Source: Flavobacterium sp. HSC-61S13 (GTDB taxonomy: Bacteria > Bacteroidota > Bacteroidia > Flavobacteriales > Flavobacteriaceae). From it: a stretch of DNA of 64,000 nucleotides. A program made the translations under genes and the position numbers. How positions within the stretch are numbered: position 1 is the stretch's first letter; each line of letters begins with the position of its first letter. Under the pieces are notes generated by a model that saw only the letters and a program-made list of their open reading frames with translations, was not told where the DNA came from and did not search any database. Location of the stretch: contig NZ_JALJZV010000002.1 of NCBI RefSeq assembly GCF_024171535.1, positions 62,001-126,000 on the forward strand, given 5' to 3'. Positions 10,601-17,711 of this stretch are shown in pieces.

Positions 10601-10932
10601 TACGCATCCGTGCCGACCGAGGCGATGGGACCAATAATCCGTGGGGATACCTTAGCAACACAGCACCAAGGCAAGCACACGTTTACGACGCTTCTTATGT
10701 GAAATTAAGAAATGTCACCCTATCCTATGATTTTCCACAAAAATTGATAGAGAATATCTTTATAAAAAAACTGACGATAGCCGCAATCGGTAGAAATCTA
10801 TGGATTATTCACAAAAACATCCCCTACGCCGATCCTGAAGCCGGTTTAAGTTCTGGAAATATTCAAGGCTATCAATCTGGAGCCCATCCAACTATTAGAG
10901 AGATAGGAGCCAGTTTAAAAGTTCAATTCTAA
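7669..10932 (+). CDS. SusC/RagA-family TonB-dependent outer-membrane importer
   Basis: A TonB-dependent, energy-driven outer-membrane importer that pairs with a SusD-like lid. It has 1,087 residues, typical for SusC. In order: signal peptide ending at TIQAQ (about residue 22), CarboxypepD_reg-like domain (about 25-95, VSGTVKDPHGFPLPGVTV), plug domain (about 115-245, with VIDGIPI and ALYGSRGQNGVIMITT), then the 22-strand barrel ending in aromatic KVQF. The SusD gene follows after 11 bp. No glycosidase, sulfatase or sigma/anti-sigma gene is adjacent, so a polysaccharide substrate is not indicated; peptide import of the RagAB type is as likely. Confidence 0.95.
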   Translation: MKKELFYIWIAVLTTITTIQAQEISVSGTVKDPHGFPLPGVTVQNKQSQTATQTDLDGSYILKVQLGALIEFSFLGMKTQEHRITTARLDVTLEEDVVELEGVVVTALGITREKKSLGYSTQQITGQTLSETPIRNFADALYGEIAGLSIKSSGTMGGSSNMIIRGFSSLTGDNQALVVIDGIPINNKTYNSVAQTTGRGGYDYGNAASDINPDDIATLNVLKGAAATALYGSRGQNGVIMITTKKGTDHKNKGTAVEFNSSLMIGTADKQTLPKYQKKYGAGYRPLTPNENPNPNNPYFTGEDINGNGIPDYVVQFGEDASFGAAFDPNLMVYQWNAFFPGMSTYGKTTPWVAAKNDPNSVWGTSQIYVNSLAISGNTDNSSYRLGLTNNTTEGNLVNSRLKRNSLNLSASHQITEKLRSSATITYTNTSGLGRVGTGYDGLNPMQGFRQWWQTNVDMKEQKEAYFATNHSNASWNIYDTENTKPIYTDNFYFTRYKNFQTDSRNRYTGNIDLNYALNPWIHIIGRYTFDNYDETREGRTAIGSAGSFGEYTLFKQSVSENNYDLIVNVKKDINEDITLDANLGWNLRVEQIDRNNQKTNGGLKLPEIYSLANSINPLTPDDIVQFRGTKKVDGLYARASIGLYHLLYLDGSIRTDRSSTLSSEVQNRYWYPSVSGSFIFSELFDSSFINFGKLRANYAQVGNDTDLFNLHNTYTLNASFDDAYSAKNPNTFLNKALRPEMMNEYEFGAEMATWNNRLSLELSYYNRTTKDLITPVDVSSSTGALAVWMNAGDMVNKGFEANLNITPIRTTNFNWKIGLNFARNRNEVLALADGIGGYLQLASVQGGISIGAQTGEPYGVIRGTGYVYHDNGERIVGQNGQYLHSPTTTVIGNMNPDWNGGIRNSISYKNLHLSFLIDMQKGGSIFSLDTYYGFTTGLYDNFTSGLNDLGNPVRNSLEQGGGVILQGVKEDGTPNDIRIRADRGDGTNNPWGYLSNTAPRQAHVYDASYVKLRNVTLSYDFPQKLIENIFIKKLTIAAIGRNLWIIHKNIPYADPEAGLSSGNIQGYQSGAHPTIREIGASLKVQF

Positions 10933-10943
10933 TACCCTAAAAG

Positions 10944-12380
10944 ATGAAAAAAATACTATTAAGCTTATTACTTCTAAGCATTTTATCCTCCTGTTCCAAT
11001 GAACATTACGACGCTTTAAATCACGACGACGTTAAACCGGAAAAGGTACCATCAGATTATTTGGTCACCTCAGCCATAACCAGCTACATCGCACGCCTAC
11101 ACAGTACCAATGTCAACAATAACATCTTTAGGCTGGTAGCGCAATACTGGAACGAAACCACCTATACTCAAGAAAGCAATTACGATCTAGAAACCAGAGC
11201 TATTAACGACCGCTTCTGGAATGAACTCAACACCAGAGTACTCTATGACTTAGAAGATGCCAAAAGAACCATTCCCGACGAGATAGGAACTACGGATTTG
11301 AATAAAAAAAATCAAATAGCGATTGTCGAATTACTACAAGTTCAAGCATGGCAATCTCTAGTCGATACTTTTGGCGATATTCCCTACACTGAAGCACTAA
11401 TGGGAACAGAATTAGCCGCTCCAAAATACGATGACGCCAAAACCATTTATAACGATTTGATAAAAAGAGCCCTTGCTGCAACCAACGACCTCGATGTTAC
11501 AGCACAGGGCTTTTTAAGCGAAGACATTATATATCACGGAGATATTGCCAAATGGAAAAAATTCGGAGCTTCCTTACAATTAAAACTAGGGCTCAACCTA
11601 GCAGACGTGGACCCCGATTTAGCCCACACAACAATTAACAACGCCATAGCAACAGGCGTTTTTAGCTCACAAGCAGATAATTTTACCTTAAATTACCCAG
11701 GAGCAATTCCAAATACCAATCCTTTATGGGTAGACCTGGTGCAAAGCGGTCGAACCGATTTTGTCGCAGCCAACACCATCGTAGATTATATGAATACACT
11801 CAACGACCCTAGACGAGCGAAATATTTTCGACAAAACTTAGGTGATGGAATATTTCTAGGCGGCGAATATGGAAGCGCCACCTCTTATGCCAACCACACC
11901 CAAATCTCCAGCACCCTACACCAGGCTAATTACCCAGGAACACTGCTAGACTATACCGAAGTATTGTTTATGCTAGCTGAAGCTAGTGAAAGGGGAATTA
12001 ACACCAGCGAAAGCGCAGAATCCCTCTACGAATCCGCTATTAGAGCTTCGTTTGAATTTTGGGGCAATACCCCTGTGGAGGCTGACGAATATTTAGCTCA
12101 AACCAGCGTCAATTACCAAACTGCAGAAGGAACTTGGAAACAAAAAATTGGCTTGCAATACTACCTTGCCTTATACAATAAAGGCCTGGATGCCTGGACC
12201 GTCTATAGAAGACTAGACGCTCCTCAACTCAATATAGCCGCTGCAACAGGACTGCCGATCCCCAACAGATATACTTATCCCGTACGTGAAAGAAATCTAA
12301 ACAAAGCGAATAACGCCCAGGCAGCTACCGCCATTGGCGGAGATACTCAGGCTACTAAACTCTTTTGGGACAAGAATTGA
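10944..12380 (+). CDS. SusD/RagB-family surface lipoprotein
   Basis: The substrate-binding lid of the preceding SusC transporter. It has 478 residues, with a lipoprotein signal (lipobox LSSC at about residues 14-17) followed by SNEHYD. The helical TPR-rich SusD fold is suggested by segments such as LLQVQAWQSLVDTFGDIPYTEAL (in part) near residue 135 and the C-terminal QKIGLQYYLALYNKGLDAW. It resembles the SusD-like_2 subgroup, which is common in SusCD pairs without carbohydrate enzymes. It is co-transcribed with SusC (11-bp gap). A terminator-like hairpin follows. Confidence 0.92.
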   Translation: MKKILLSLLLLSILSSCSNEHYDALNHDDVKPEKVPSDYLVTSAITSYIARLHSTNVNNNIFRLVAQYWNETTYTQESNYDLETRAINDRFWNELNTRVLYDLEDAKRTIPDEIGTTDLNKKNQIAIVELLQVQAWQSLVDTFGDIPYTEALMGTELAAPKYDDAKTIYNDLIKRALAATNDLDVTAQGFLSEDIIYHGDIAKWKKFGASLQLKLGLNLADVDPDLAHTTINNAIATGVFSSQADNFTLNYPGAIPNTNPLWVDLVQSGRTDFVAANTIVDYMNTLNDPRRAKYFRQNLGDGIFLGGEYGSATSYANHTQISSTLHQANYPGTLLDYTEVLFMLAEASERGINTSESAESLYESAIRASFEFWGNTPVEADEYLAQTSVNYQTAEGTWKQKIGLQYYLALYNKGLDAWTVYRRLDAPQLNIAAATGLPIPNRYTYPVRERNLNKANNAQAATAIGGDTQATKLFWDKN

Positions 12381-12409
12381 ATTAGTTAGTATCAAGGATA
12401 TTTTTGTCA

Positions 12410-12440
12410 GGAAGAGGCCAGCTCCCCACCAGCCTCTTCC
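12410..12440 (+). terminator. Hairpin after the SusD gene
   Basis: A 9-bp stem GGAAGAGGC/GCCTCTTCC (12410-12418 and 12432-12440) follows the SusD stop by 29 bp. The tail is ATATTTTA, so it is a weak intrinsic terminator. Confidence 0.55.
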
Positions 12441-12534
12441 ATATTTTAATCCCTAAAATAATTCGAGAGTAATTACCCCAAATCGATTCCAATTATCCTT
12501 TTACAAAGCACCACTACAGCGTTGGTTTTTTTTA

Positions 12535-12542
12535 TATATTTG
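12535..12542 (+). promoter_or_regulatory. -7 box of rlmB, very close to the start codon
   Basis: TATATTTG matches TAnnTTTG and ends only 4 bp before the rlmB ATG at 12547. Transcription would start at or next to the start codon, suggesting a leaderless or nearly leaderless mRNA. No clear TTG element at -33 was found. Confidence 0.55.
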
Positions 12543-12546
12543 CACT

Positions 12547-13281
12547 ATGGAAAAAGAGAATCAAATATTTGGTATTAGAGCCATTTTAGAAGCTGTAGAA
12601 GCGGGAAAAGACATCGATAAAGTTTTTATTCAAAAAGAAGCTCAAGGAGAGCTAATGAGTGACTTGCTTAAATCTTTGAGAAAAAACAACATCAACTTTT
12701 CATACGTACCGGTTGAAAAACTCAATCGTTTAACTCCTAAAAACCACCAAGGCGCCGTTGCATCAATTGCTCCGATTAGCTTTGTTGGACTAGAACCTCT
12801 TATTGAAGGAGTTTTAGAAGCCAAGCCGAATCCACTCTTTTTGATTCTAGATCAAATTTCCGATGCTCGTAACTTTGGAGCCATTATCCGTACAGCTGCG
12901 TGTTGTGGTGTCGATGGAATCATCATCTCTAAAAATGGAGCTGCTCCCGTAAATGGAGATACGGTTAAAACTTCCGCAGGGGCCGTTTTTAATATTCCAA
13001 TTTGTAAAGTAGATCACATCAAAGATGCCATCTTTTACCTGCAAAGTTCAGGCGTTAAAACCATAGGCGCTACCGAAAAAGCTGAAAAAGAAATTTATGA
13101 CGTAGAATTAAACACGCCTTTAGCCATTGTTATGGGTAGTGAAGAACGCGGAATCAACCCTTCTGTCCTTAAAATAATAGATGAAAGTGCTAAACTACCC
13201 ATGTCTAGCGCAATCGCTTCACTAAACGTATCTGTTGCCTGTGGCGCATTTCTTTATGAAGCCATTCGTCAAAGAAGATAA
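12547..13281 (+). CDS. rlmB: 23S rRNA 2'-O-ribose methyltransferase RlmB (SpoU/TrmH family)
   Basis: A SPOUT-class methyltransferase; RlmB modifies G2251 of 23S rRNA in E. coli. It has 244 residues, usual length. The N-terminal substrate-binding domain covers about residues 1-75 and includes PKNHQGAVA. The three SpoU motifs are present: ISDARNFGAIIRTA (about 103-116), VMGSEERGI (about 196-204) and PMSSAIASLNVSVACG (about 218-233). It is monocistronic: its own -7 box lies just upstream and a strong terminator follows. A tRNA-specific TrmH paralogue cannot be excluded, but the N-terminal domain favours RlmB. Confidence 0.9.
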   Translation: MEKENQIFGIRAILEAVEAGKDIDKVFIQKEAQGELMSDLLKSLRKNNINFSYVPVEKLNRLTPKNHQGAVASIAPISFVGLEPLIEGVLEAKPNPLFLILDQISDARNFGAIIRTAACCGVDGIIISKNGAAPVNGDTVKTSAGAVFNIPICKVDHIKDAIFYLQSSGVKTIGATEKAEKEIYDVELNTPLAIVMGSEERGINPSVLKIIDESAKLPMSSAIASLNVSVACGAFLYEAIRQRR

Positions 13282-13296
13282 TTTTTTAAACTCAAG

Positions 13297-13337
13297 AAAA
13301 GGGGCTGTATCGAATTAAGATACAGCCCCTTTTTTTT
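13297..13337 (+). terminator. Strong intrinsic terminator of rlmB
   Basis: A 15-bp perfect stem (13297-13311 with 13319-13333) with loop GAATTAA is followed by a run of T. It sits 16 bp after the rlmB stop, and the A-run on the other side could make it work in both directions. Confidence 0.9.
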
Positions 13338-13370
13338 GTGATCGGTAATCAGTGATCTGATCGAAAATCG

Positions 13371-13468
13371 ACTCACGAACAACGACTCACGAACAACGAC
13401 TCACGAACAACGACTCACGAACAACGACTCACGAACAACGACTCACGAACAACGACTCACGAATAACG
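13371..13468. repeat. Seven tandem copies of a 14-bp unit
   Basis: ACTCACGAACAACG is repeated head to tail seven times. Six copies are identical, and the last has one change (GAATAACG). The array lies between the rlmB terminator and the stop codon of the rhomboid gene. The 14-bp period is not a multiple of three and the array is outside any gene, so it is a minisatellite (VNTR) candidate rather than a protein repeat. Confidence 0.95.
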
Positions 13469-13470
13469 CC

Positions 13471-14253
13471 CTACAATTCATTCTCGTCATTTTCTTTTTC
13501 TTTTAAATGATATACCACCGAATAATTACACTGGAAATACGTGTCGCTTACTGGTTGTTTTTCCTCTTCCGGAATTTGTGGTACTGGTGGTGGTGGTGAG
13601 AAATTACCATTTTCATCAAAATGCTTCATAAAAGGATCCGCTGCTGGATCAAAATCCGGCTTTTGCCAATCATACTTATAGATTCGATTATAATCCGGTA
13701 CTTCCAAAGTATAACACAAAATAATGCCCGCGATAAAACCACTCAAATGCCCTTCCCAAGAGATTCCCTCTTCAATATCAGGAAACATATACCAAAACAT
13801 ACCCCCATACAGTACTATTACCGTCATAGACAGTGCTACCAAACGATAATAACGCGTTTGTACACCCTTAAAAAACATAAAACTAACCAATACATAAATC
13901 AATCCACTCGCGCCAATATGGTAACTCTCCCGACCTATTAACCACGTTCCAAACCCAGATAATAAAACACCCCAAAACAACACCCGCCACATTTGAGTTT
14001 TATAAAAATACTGCAGCGCAATCAACAAAACAAAAATCGTAATGGAATTGTTGTATAAGTGTTTTACACTACCATGTATAAAAGGGCTAGTTATTATTCC
14101 GATCAAACCGTGAAACGACCTCGGATAAATTCCCCATTCATACAGTTCCAAAAAATAATTCCAATCCAGCCAATACATTCCCCACATCACTAATACGAAT
14201 AGCAAAGGCAGTATCAAAAGTTGCAGTAGATAGTGGAAATGTTTTGTGTTCAT
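13471..14253 (-). CDS. Rhomboid-family intramembrane serine protease
   Basis: A polytopic inner-membrane protease of 260 residues when started at the ATG at 14253. The ORF extends upstream to 14298, but the added MICFRMFIFV stretch is not typical. The catalytic serine is in GASG (sequence HIGASGLIYV) in one membrane helix, and the catalytic histidine is in WEGHLSGFIAG in a later one, the rhomboid dyad. The HN-type motif of the family is visible as KHLYNNSI. Six or so hydrophobic segments are followed by a C-terminal cytoplasmic tail rich in Pro and acidic residues (SPPPPVPQIPEEE). The substrate is unknown. The gene appears monocistronic, and a 14-bp tandem repeat begins 3 bp beyond its stop. 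Confidence 0.88.
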   Translation of the reverse strand: MNTKHFHYLLQLLILPLLFVLVMWGMYWLDWNYFLELYEWGIYPRSFHGLIGIITSPFIHGSVKHLYNNSITIFVLLIALQYFYKTQMWRVLFWGVLLSGFGTWLIGRESYHIGASGLIYVLVSFMFFKGVQTRYYRLVALSMTVIVLYGGMFWYMFPDIEEGISWEGHLSGFIAGIILCYTLEVPDYNRIYKYDWQKPDFDPAADPFMKHFDENGNFSPPPPVPQIPEEEKQPVSDTYFQCNYSVVYHLKEKENDENEL

Positions 14254-14442
14254 TTTTTTAAATAGAGAGACGAATATAAACATTCTAAAGCAGATCAAGA
14301 TTGTATACCACTAAATATATCCGTAAAACCGAAATAAATTTACGGTTAAATCGTAACTTGCCTCTTCCTTACAACAGGGCAAAAGCAGCATGCTTTACGT
14401 CTATCTAAGGTCTTTCAATCATCCGCCTAAACGTGTAAAACC

Positions 14443-15720
14443 ATGCAAATTCCATTAGCAGAACGCATTCGACCACAAGATCTCTCTCAGTACATTGGAC
14501 AAGACCATTTAGTTGGACCAACAGGAGCCCTTACGCAACAGATAAAAAGAGGAATCATCCCTTCAATCATCTTTTGGGGAACTCCTGGCACCGGTAAAAC
14601 GACTCTAGCAGAAATCATTGCCAAAGTGAGCGATCGCCCCTTCTATGCGTTAAGTGCTATTAATGCAGGAGTTAAAGACGTTAGAGAAGTGATTGAAAAA
14701 GCCAAGCGAAATACGGGCATTTTTACCGCTCGAAATCCGATATTGTTTATCGATGAGATTCATCGCTTCAGCAAATCACAACAAGACTCCCTATTAGGTG
14801 CTGTCGAACGAGGATGGATCACCCTAATTGGCGCTACCACCGAAAACCCTAGTTTTGAGGTGATTCCAGCACTTTTATCGCGCTGTCAAGTATACACCTT
14901 AAATCCGTTTACCAAAGCCGATCTGCAAGCACTATTAGAACGTGCCATTCGTCAAGATGTAATCCTCCAAAAAAAGAAAATTACCTTAACCGAAACCGAA
15001 GCTCTCTTTCGAATTTCCGGTGGAGATGGAAGAAAATTACTGAATACTTTTGAATTAATCGTCAACTCACAAGACGCTGAAGACATCGAAATCACCAATG
15101 ACAAGGTGATGAAAATCGTGCAAAAAACCACGGTGTTGTACGACAAAACAGGCGAACAGCATTACGACATCATCTCCGCTTTTATCAAATCCATACGCGG
15201 GAGTGACCCCAATGGTGCGCTATATTGGTTGGCTCGCATGATCGAAGGCGGTGAAGACGTTAAGTTTATCGCACGACGTTTATTGATTTCAGCTTCCGAA
15301 GATATCGGGAACGCCAATCCAACAGCCTTGATTATGGCTAATAATATCTTCCAAGCCGTATCGGTTATAGGAAACCCCGAGAGCAGAATTCTTTTGAGCC
15401 AATGCACCGTGTATCTAGCCACATCACCAAAGAGCAATTCTACTTATTTAGCCATAGCAAAAGCACAACAAACCGTTAAACAAACCGGTGACTTACCCAT
15501 CCCCATTCACTTGCGCAATGCCCCAACTAAATTGATGAAAGAACTCGGATATGGAGAAGACTATAAGTATGCTCACGACTACACCAATAATTTCGTTACT
15601 CAGGAATTTCTACCTACAGAAATCAGCGGAACTACCTTCTACGAACCTGGAGATAACGCCCGAGAAAAAGGAACTCGCGAATTTTTGAAAAACAGATGGC
15701 AACTGAAGTATCGATATTAA
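14443..15720 (+). CDS. rarA: Replication-associated recombination protein A (RarA/MgsA)
   Basis: A clamp-loader-like AAA+ ATPase that acts at stalled replication forks. It has 425 residues, normal length. Walker [10 protein letters not shown] lies at about residues 47-55, Walker [10 protein letters not shown] at about 102-110, and sensor 1 [11 protein letters not shown] at about 128-138. The C-terminal part carries the MgsA oligomerisation region ([14 protein letters not shown], then [11 protein letters not shown]). It seems to stand alone: the rhomboid gene upstream is divergent, and a repetitive stretch follows directly after the stop. Confidence 0.95.
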   Translation: MQIPLAERIRPQDLSQYIGQDHLVGPTGALTQQIKRGIIPSIIFWGTPGTGKTTLAEIIAKVSDRPFYALSAINAGVKDVREVIEKAKRNTGIFTARNPILFIDEIHRFSKSQQDSLLGAVERGWITLIGATTENPSFEVIPALLSRCQVYTLNPFTKADLQALLERAIRQDVILQKKKITLTETEALFRISGGDGRKLLNTFELIVNSQDAEDIEITNDKVMKIVQKTTVLYDKTGEQHYDIISAFIKSIRGSDPNGALYWLARMIEGGEDVKFIARRLLISASEDIGNANPTALIMANNIFQAVSVIGNPESRILLSQCTVYLATSPKSNSTYLAIAKAQQTVKQTGDLPIPIHLRNAPTKLMKELGYGEDYKYAHDYTNNFVTQEFLPTEISGTTFYEPGDNAREKGTREFLKNRWQLKYRY

Positions 15721-16051
15721 GCGGATACGTCTATACGCAGATATGCGGATACGCAGATACGATGATACGCGCATCTGCGAATGGGCAGATAGGCTTTAGA
15801 TGCTAATACACAGATATGCCTATACTTGAGTGTGCGAATTCGCGTATGTGCATATAGGCTTTTAGGTGCTGATACGTAGTTGTGCCTATACTTGGGTGTG
15901 CGAATTCGCGTATCTGCGAATGGGCATATAGACTTTAAATGCAGATGTACCTATACTTGAGTATGCGTATTCGCGTATGTGCGCATGTGCATATAGGCTT
16001 TAAATGCTGATAGACTTATGGGCGAATAGGCATACTAATGTATCAAAAAAA
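15721..16051. repeat. Imperfect 65/74/65-bp tandem repeat with dispersed GCGAATGGGC motifs
   Basis: No gene is present here. Units starting with ATAGRCTTT begin at 15789, 15854, 15928 and 15993, giving spacings of 65, 74 and 65 bp plus a partial fourth copy. Each contains a CCTATACTTG segment followed by a TTCGCGTAT segment. The first 68 bp are made of shorter words such as ATACGCAGATA. GCGAATGGGC occurs at 15777-15786 and 15916-15925, and its reverse complement occurs twice near 37490-37507, so this is probably a dispersed intergenic repeat family. Confidence 0.8.
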
Positions 16052-16747
16052 TTAGAGTAATTGCTTGATTTGCGTCAAAGTATGCACTTGGACTAGTTCT
16101 GGACGAACCGCTTTTTTGTGCTCATTAAAATAAATAGTGTCAATTCCCGCTTTTTGAGCTCCTTCAATATCCGCTATTAGATTATCCCCAATCATAACAC
16201 TGCCTTGAGCGGTGGTTTTTGCCAAATCTAATGCATAATTAAAAATCTTCGGATCCGGTTTTTTGACCCCCGCCATTTCGGAATTGGTCACGGTTTTAAA
16301 ATAATTATCGAGCTTCGAATTACGTATTTTAAGCTCTTGAACCACATGAAAACCATTCGTTATAACATGAAGATTATAGTGTGGTAGCAAATAGTCTAGC
16401 AACTCAAATGTCCCATCATACAAGTGATTATATTGTGGCAACATCTCAATATACTGTTGTGCGATGTCTTCAACAAAAACCGAAGGCGCTGTATACGACA
16501 GGGCTTTAAAAGTATCGCTTAATCTACCAAAGCGAAGTTCGGATTGACTGATCTGATTTAAGCTGTAACGCTCCCAATAATCTTCATTGATACCTACATA
16601 GAAATGCAAAAACTCCTCGATAGTGAAAGGAACCTTATAAGGTGCTAATACCGTTTTAAAGGCCATAGCAGAATTGCGTTCAAAATCCCATAATGTATGA
16701 TCTAAATCAAAAAAAATATCGGTTTTATTCTCAAACTTTATAGGCAT
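16052..16747 (-). CDS. yjjG: HAD-superfamily 5'-nucleotidase, YjjG type
   Basis: A probable pyrimidine nucleotide 5'-phosphatase (YjjG cleans noncanonical nucleotides in E. coli). HAD motif I is FFDLDHTLWDF near the N-terminus, motif II is the T in VITNGFH, motif III is the Lys in GVKKPDPKIF, and motif IV is MIGDNLIADIEGA. The start at 16747 (231 residues) is preferred over the ATG at 16768, because a -7 box (TAATTTTG on the minus strand, 16766-16773) overlaps the earlier ATG. radC is upstream on the same strand, 31 bp beyond the longer ORF. Other HAD hydrolases of this subfamily have similar motifs, so the substrate is not certain. Confidence 0.85.
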   Translation of the reverse strand: MPIKFENKTDIFFDLDHTLWDFERNSAMAFKTVLAPYKVPFTIEEFLHFYVGINEDYWERYSLNQISQSELRFGRLSDTFKALSYTAPSVFVEDIAQQYIEMLPQYNHLYDGTFELLDYLLPHYNLHVITNGFHVVQELKIRNSKLDNYFKTVTNSEMAGVKKPDPKIFNYALDLAKTTAQGSVMIGDNLIADIEGAQKAGIDTIYFNEHKKAVRPELVQVHTLTQIKQLL

Positions 16748-16765
16748 CTCGTCTTTTTTAAAAGT

Positions 16766-16773
16766 CAAAATTA
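16766..16773 (-). promoter_or_regulatory. -7 box before the yjjG-like gene
   Basis: The minus strand reads TAATTTTG, matching TAnnTTTG, 19-26 bp upstream of the ATG at 16747. It decides the start of that gene. No -33 element was confirmed. Confidence 0.45.
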
Positions 16774-16799
16774 ATCAAATTCGCACTCCCACACAAACC

Positions 16800-17495
16800 T
16801 CACAGAAGGTTTTCATCGGCAAAGCTATAATAAGCCTTCTCCGTAACGATTAAGTGATCTAATACCATGATATCAAATAACAAACCGGCCTGTTTGATCT
16901 TTTTAGTAATACGCATATCCGTATCACTCGGTGTTAAATGCCCCGAAGGGTGATTGTGACATAGTATCATTGCAATAGCCTGATGCTCTATGGCGATCTT
17001 AAACAATATTCGAACGTCAACTACCGTCCCCGTGATTCCGCCTGTACTCAATTTCTGTTGGTGAATCACCTTGTTGGAGTTGTTGAGCAACAAAATCCAA
17101 AACTCCTCATAGTTTAATGCACCAATCACCGGCTGCATCAAATCAAAAACCATACGACTCGATTCTATTTTGGGACATAACTGTCCGATTTCAATTTGCC
17201 GTCGTTGCCCCAATTCTAGTGCCGCAACTATCGACAAGGCCTTAGCTTGACCAATTCCTTTAAAAAGCAATAATTGTTTTAAACTTCGTTTGGATAAATT
17301 ACTCAATTTATTACCGTACTCATTTAAAATCCGTTTACTTAAATCAACAGCACTCTCTTCTTTATTTCCCGATCGCAACAATATTGCTAACAATTCTGCA
17401 TCACTCAATGCTGCCTTGCCCTTTAATATTAACTTCTCTCGGGGCTTGTCATCTTCGGCCCATGTTTTTATTGACGTACTACTATAAATATCCAT
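16800..17495 (-). CDS. radC: RadC-family JAB-domain protein
   Basis: A 231-residue RadC homologue, full length. The N-terminal helix-hairpin-helix-like region covers about residues 20-100 (LKQLLLFKGIGQAKALSIVAA, in part). The JAB/MPN metalloprotease-like domain follows with the metal-binding motif HNHPSGHLTPSDTD at about residues 178-191 and the upstream Glu/Gln residues of the fold. The historical DNA-repair role is disputed and the biochemical activity is unknown. It lies on the same strand as the yjjG-like gene and could be cotranscribed with it, though yjjG also seems to have its own -7 box. Confidence 0.93.
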   Translation of the reverse strand: MDIYSSTSIKTWAEDDKPREKLILKGKAALSDAELLAILLRSGNKEESAVDLSKRILNEYGNKLSNLSKRSLKQLLLFKGIGQAKALSIVAALELGQRRQIEIGQLCPKIESSRMVFDLMQPVIGALNYEEFWILLLNNSNKVIHQQKLSTGGITGTVVDVRILFKIAIEHQAIAMILCHNHPSGHLTPSDTDMRITKKIKQAGLLFDIMVLDHLIVTEKAYYSFADENLL

Positions 17496-17635
17496 AACTA
17501 ACTGATTACATATACACTAATATATAAAAAGCCTTTCAATTCCTAGTGCATTATAAGTTCGTTTTTATTTTTTAACATCTATCGACAAAGTATAAAATGG
17601 AGAAAAATCACAATCCTTATAGGGTTCACAATGAC

Positions 17636-17669
17636 AAAGCCCTTGCAAAATTAATTTCACAAGGGCTTT
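17636..17669. terminator. Terminator hairpin downstream of mpl
   Basis: A 10-bp perfect stem, AAAGCCCTTG (17636-17645) with CAAGGGCTTT (17660-17669), and a 14-nt loop. It lies 43 bp beyond the mpl stop on the minus strand. The T-run is better on the plus strand than on the minus strand. Confidence 0.6.
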
Positions 17670-17711
17670 TTATTGAAATTCAACCTGTCTATTCTAAACC
17701 TCAAAGACAGC

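Noticed and set aside
13371..13468. Possible CRISPR array
   Set aside because: The 14-bp units are directly adjacent with no spacers, and no cas genes are present.
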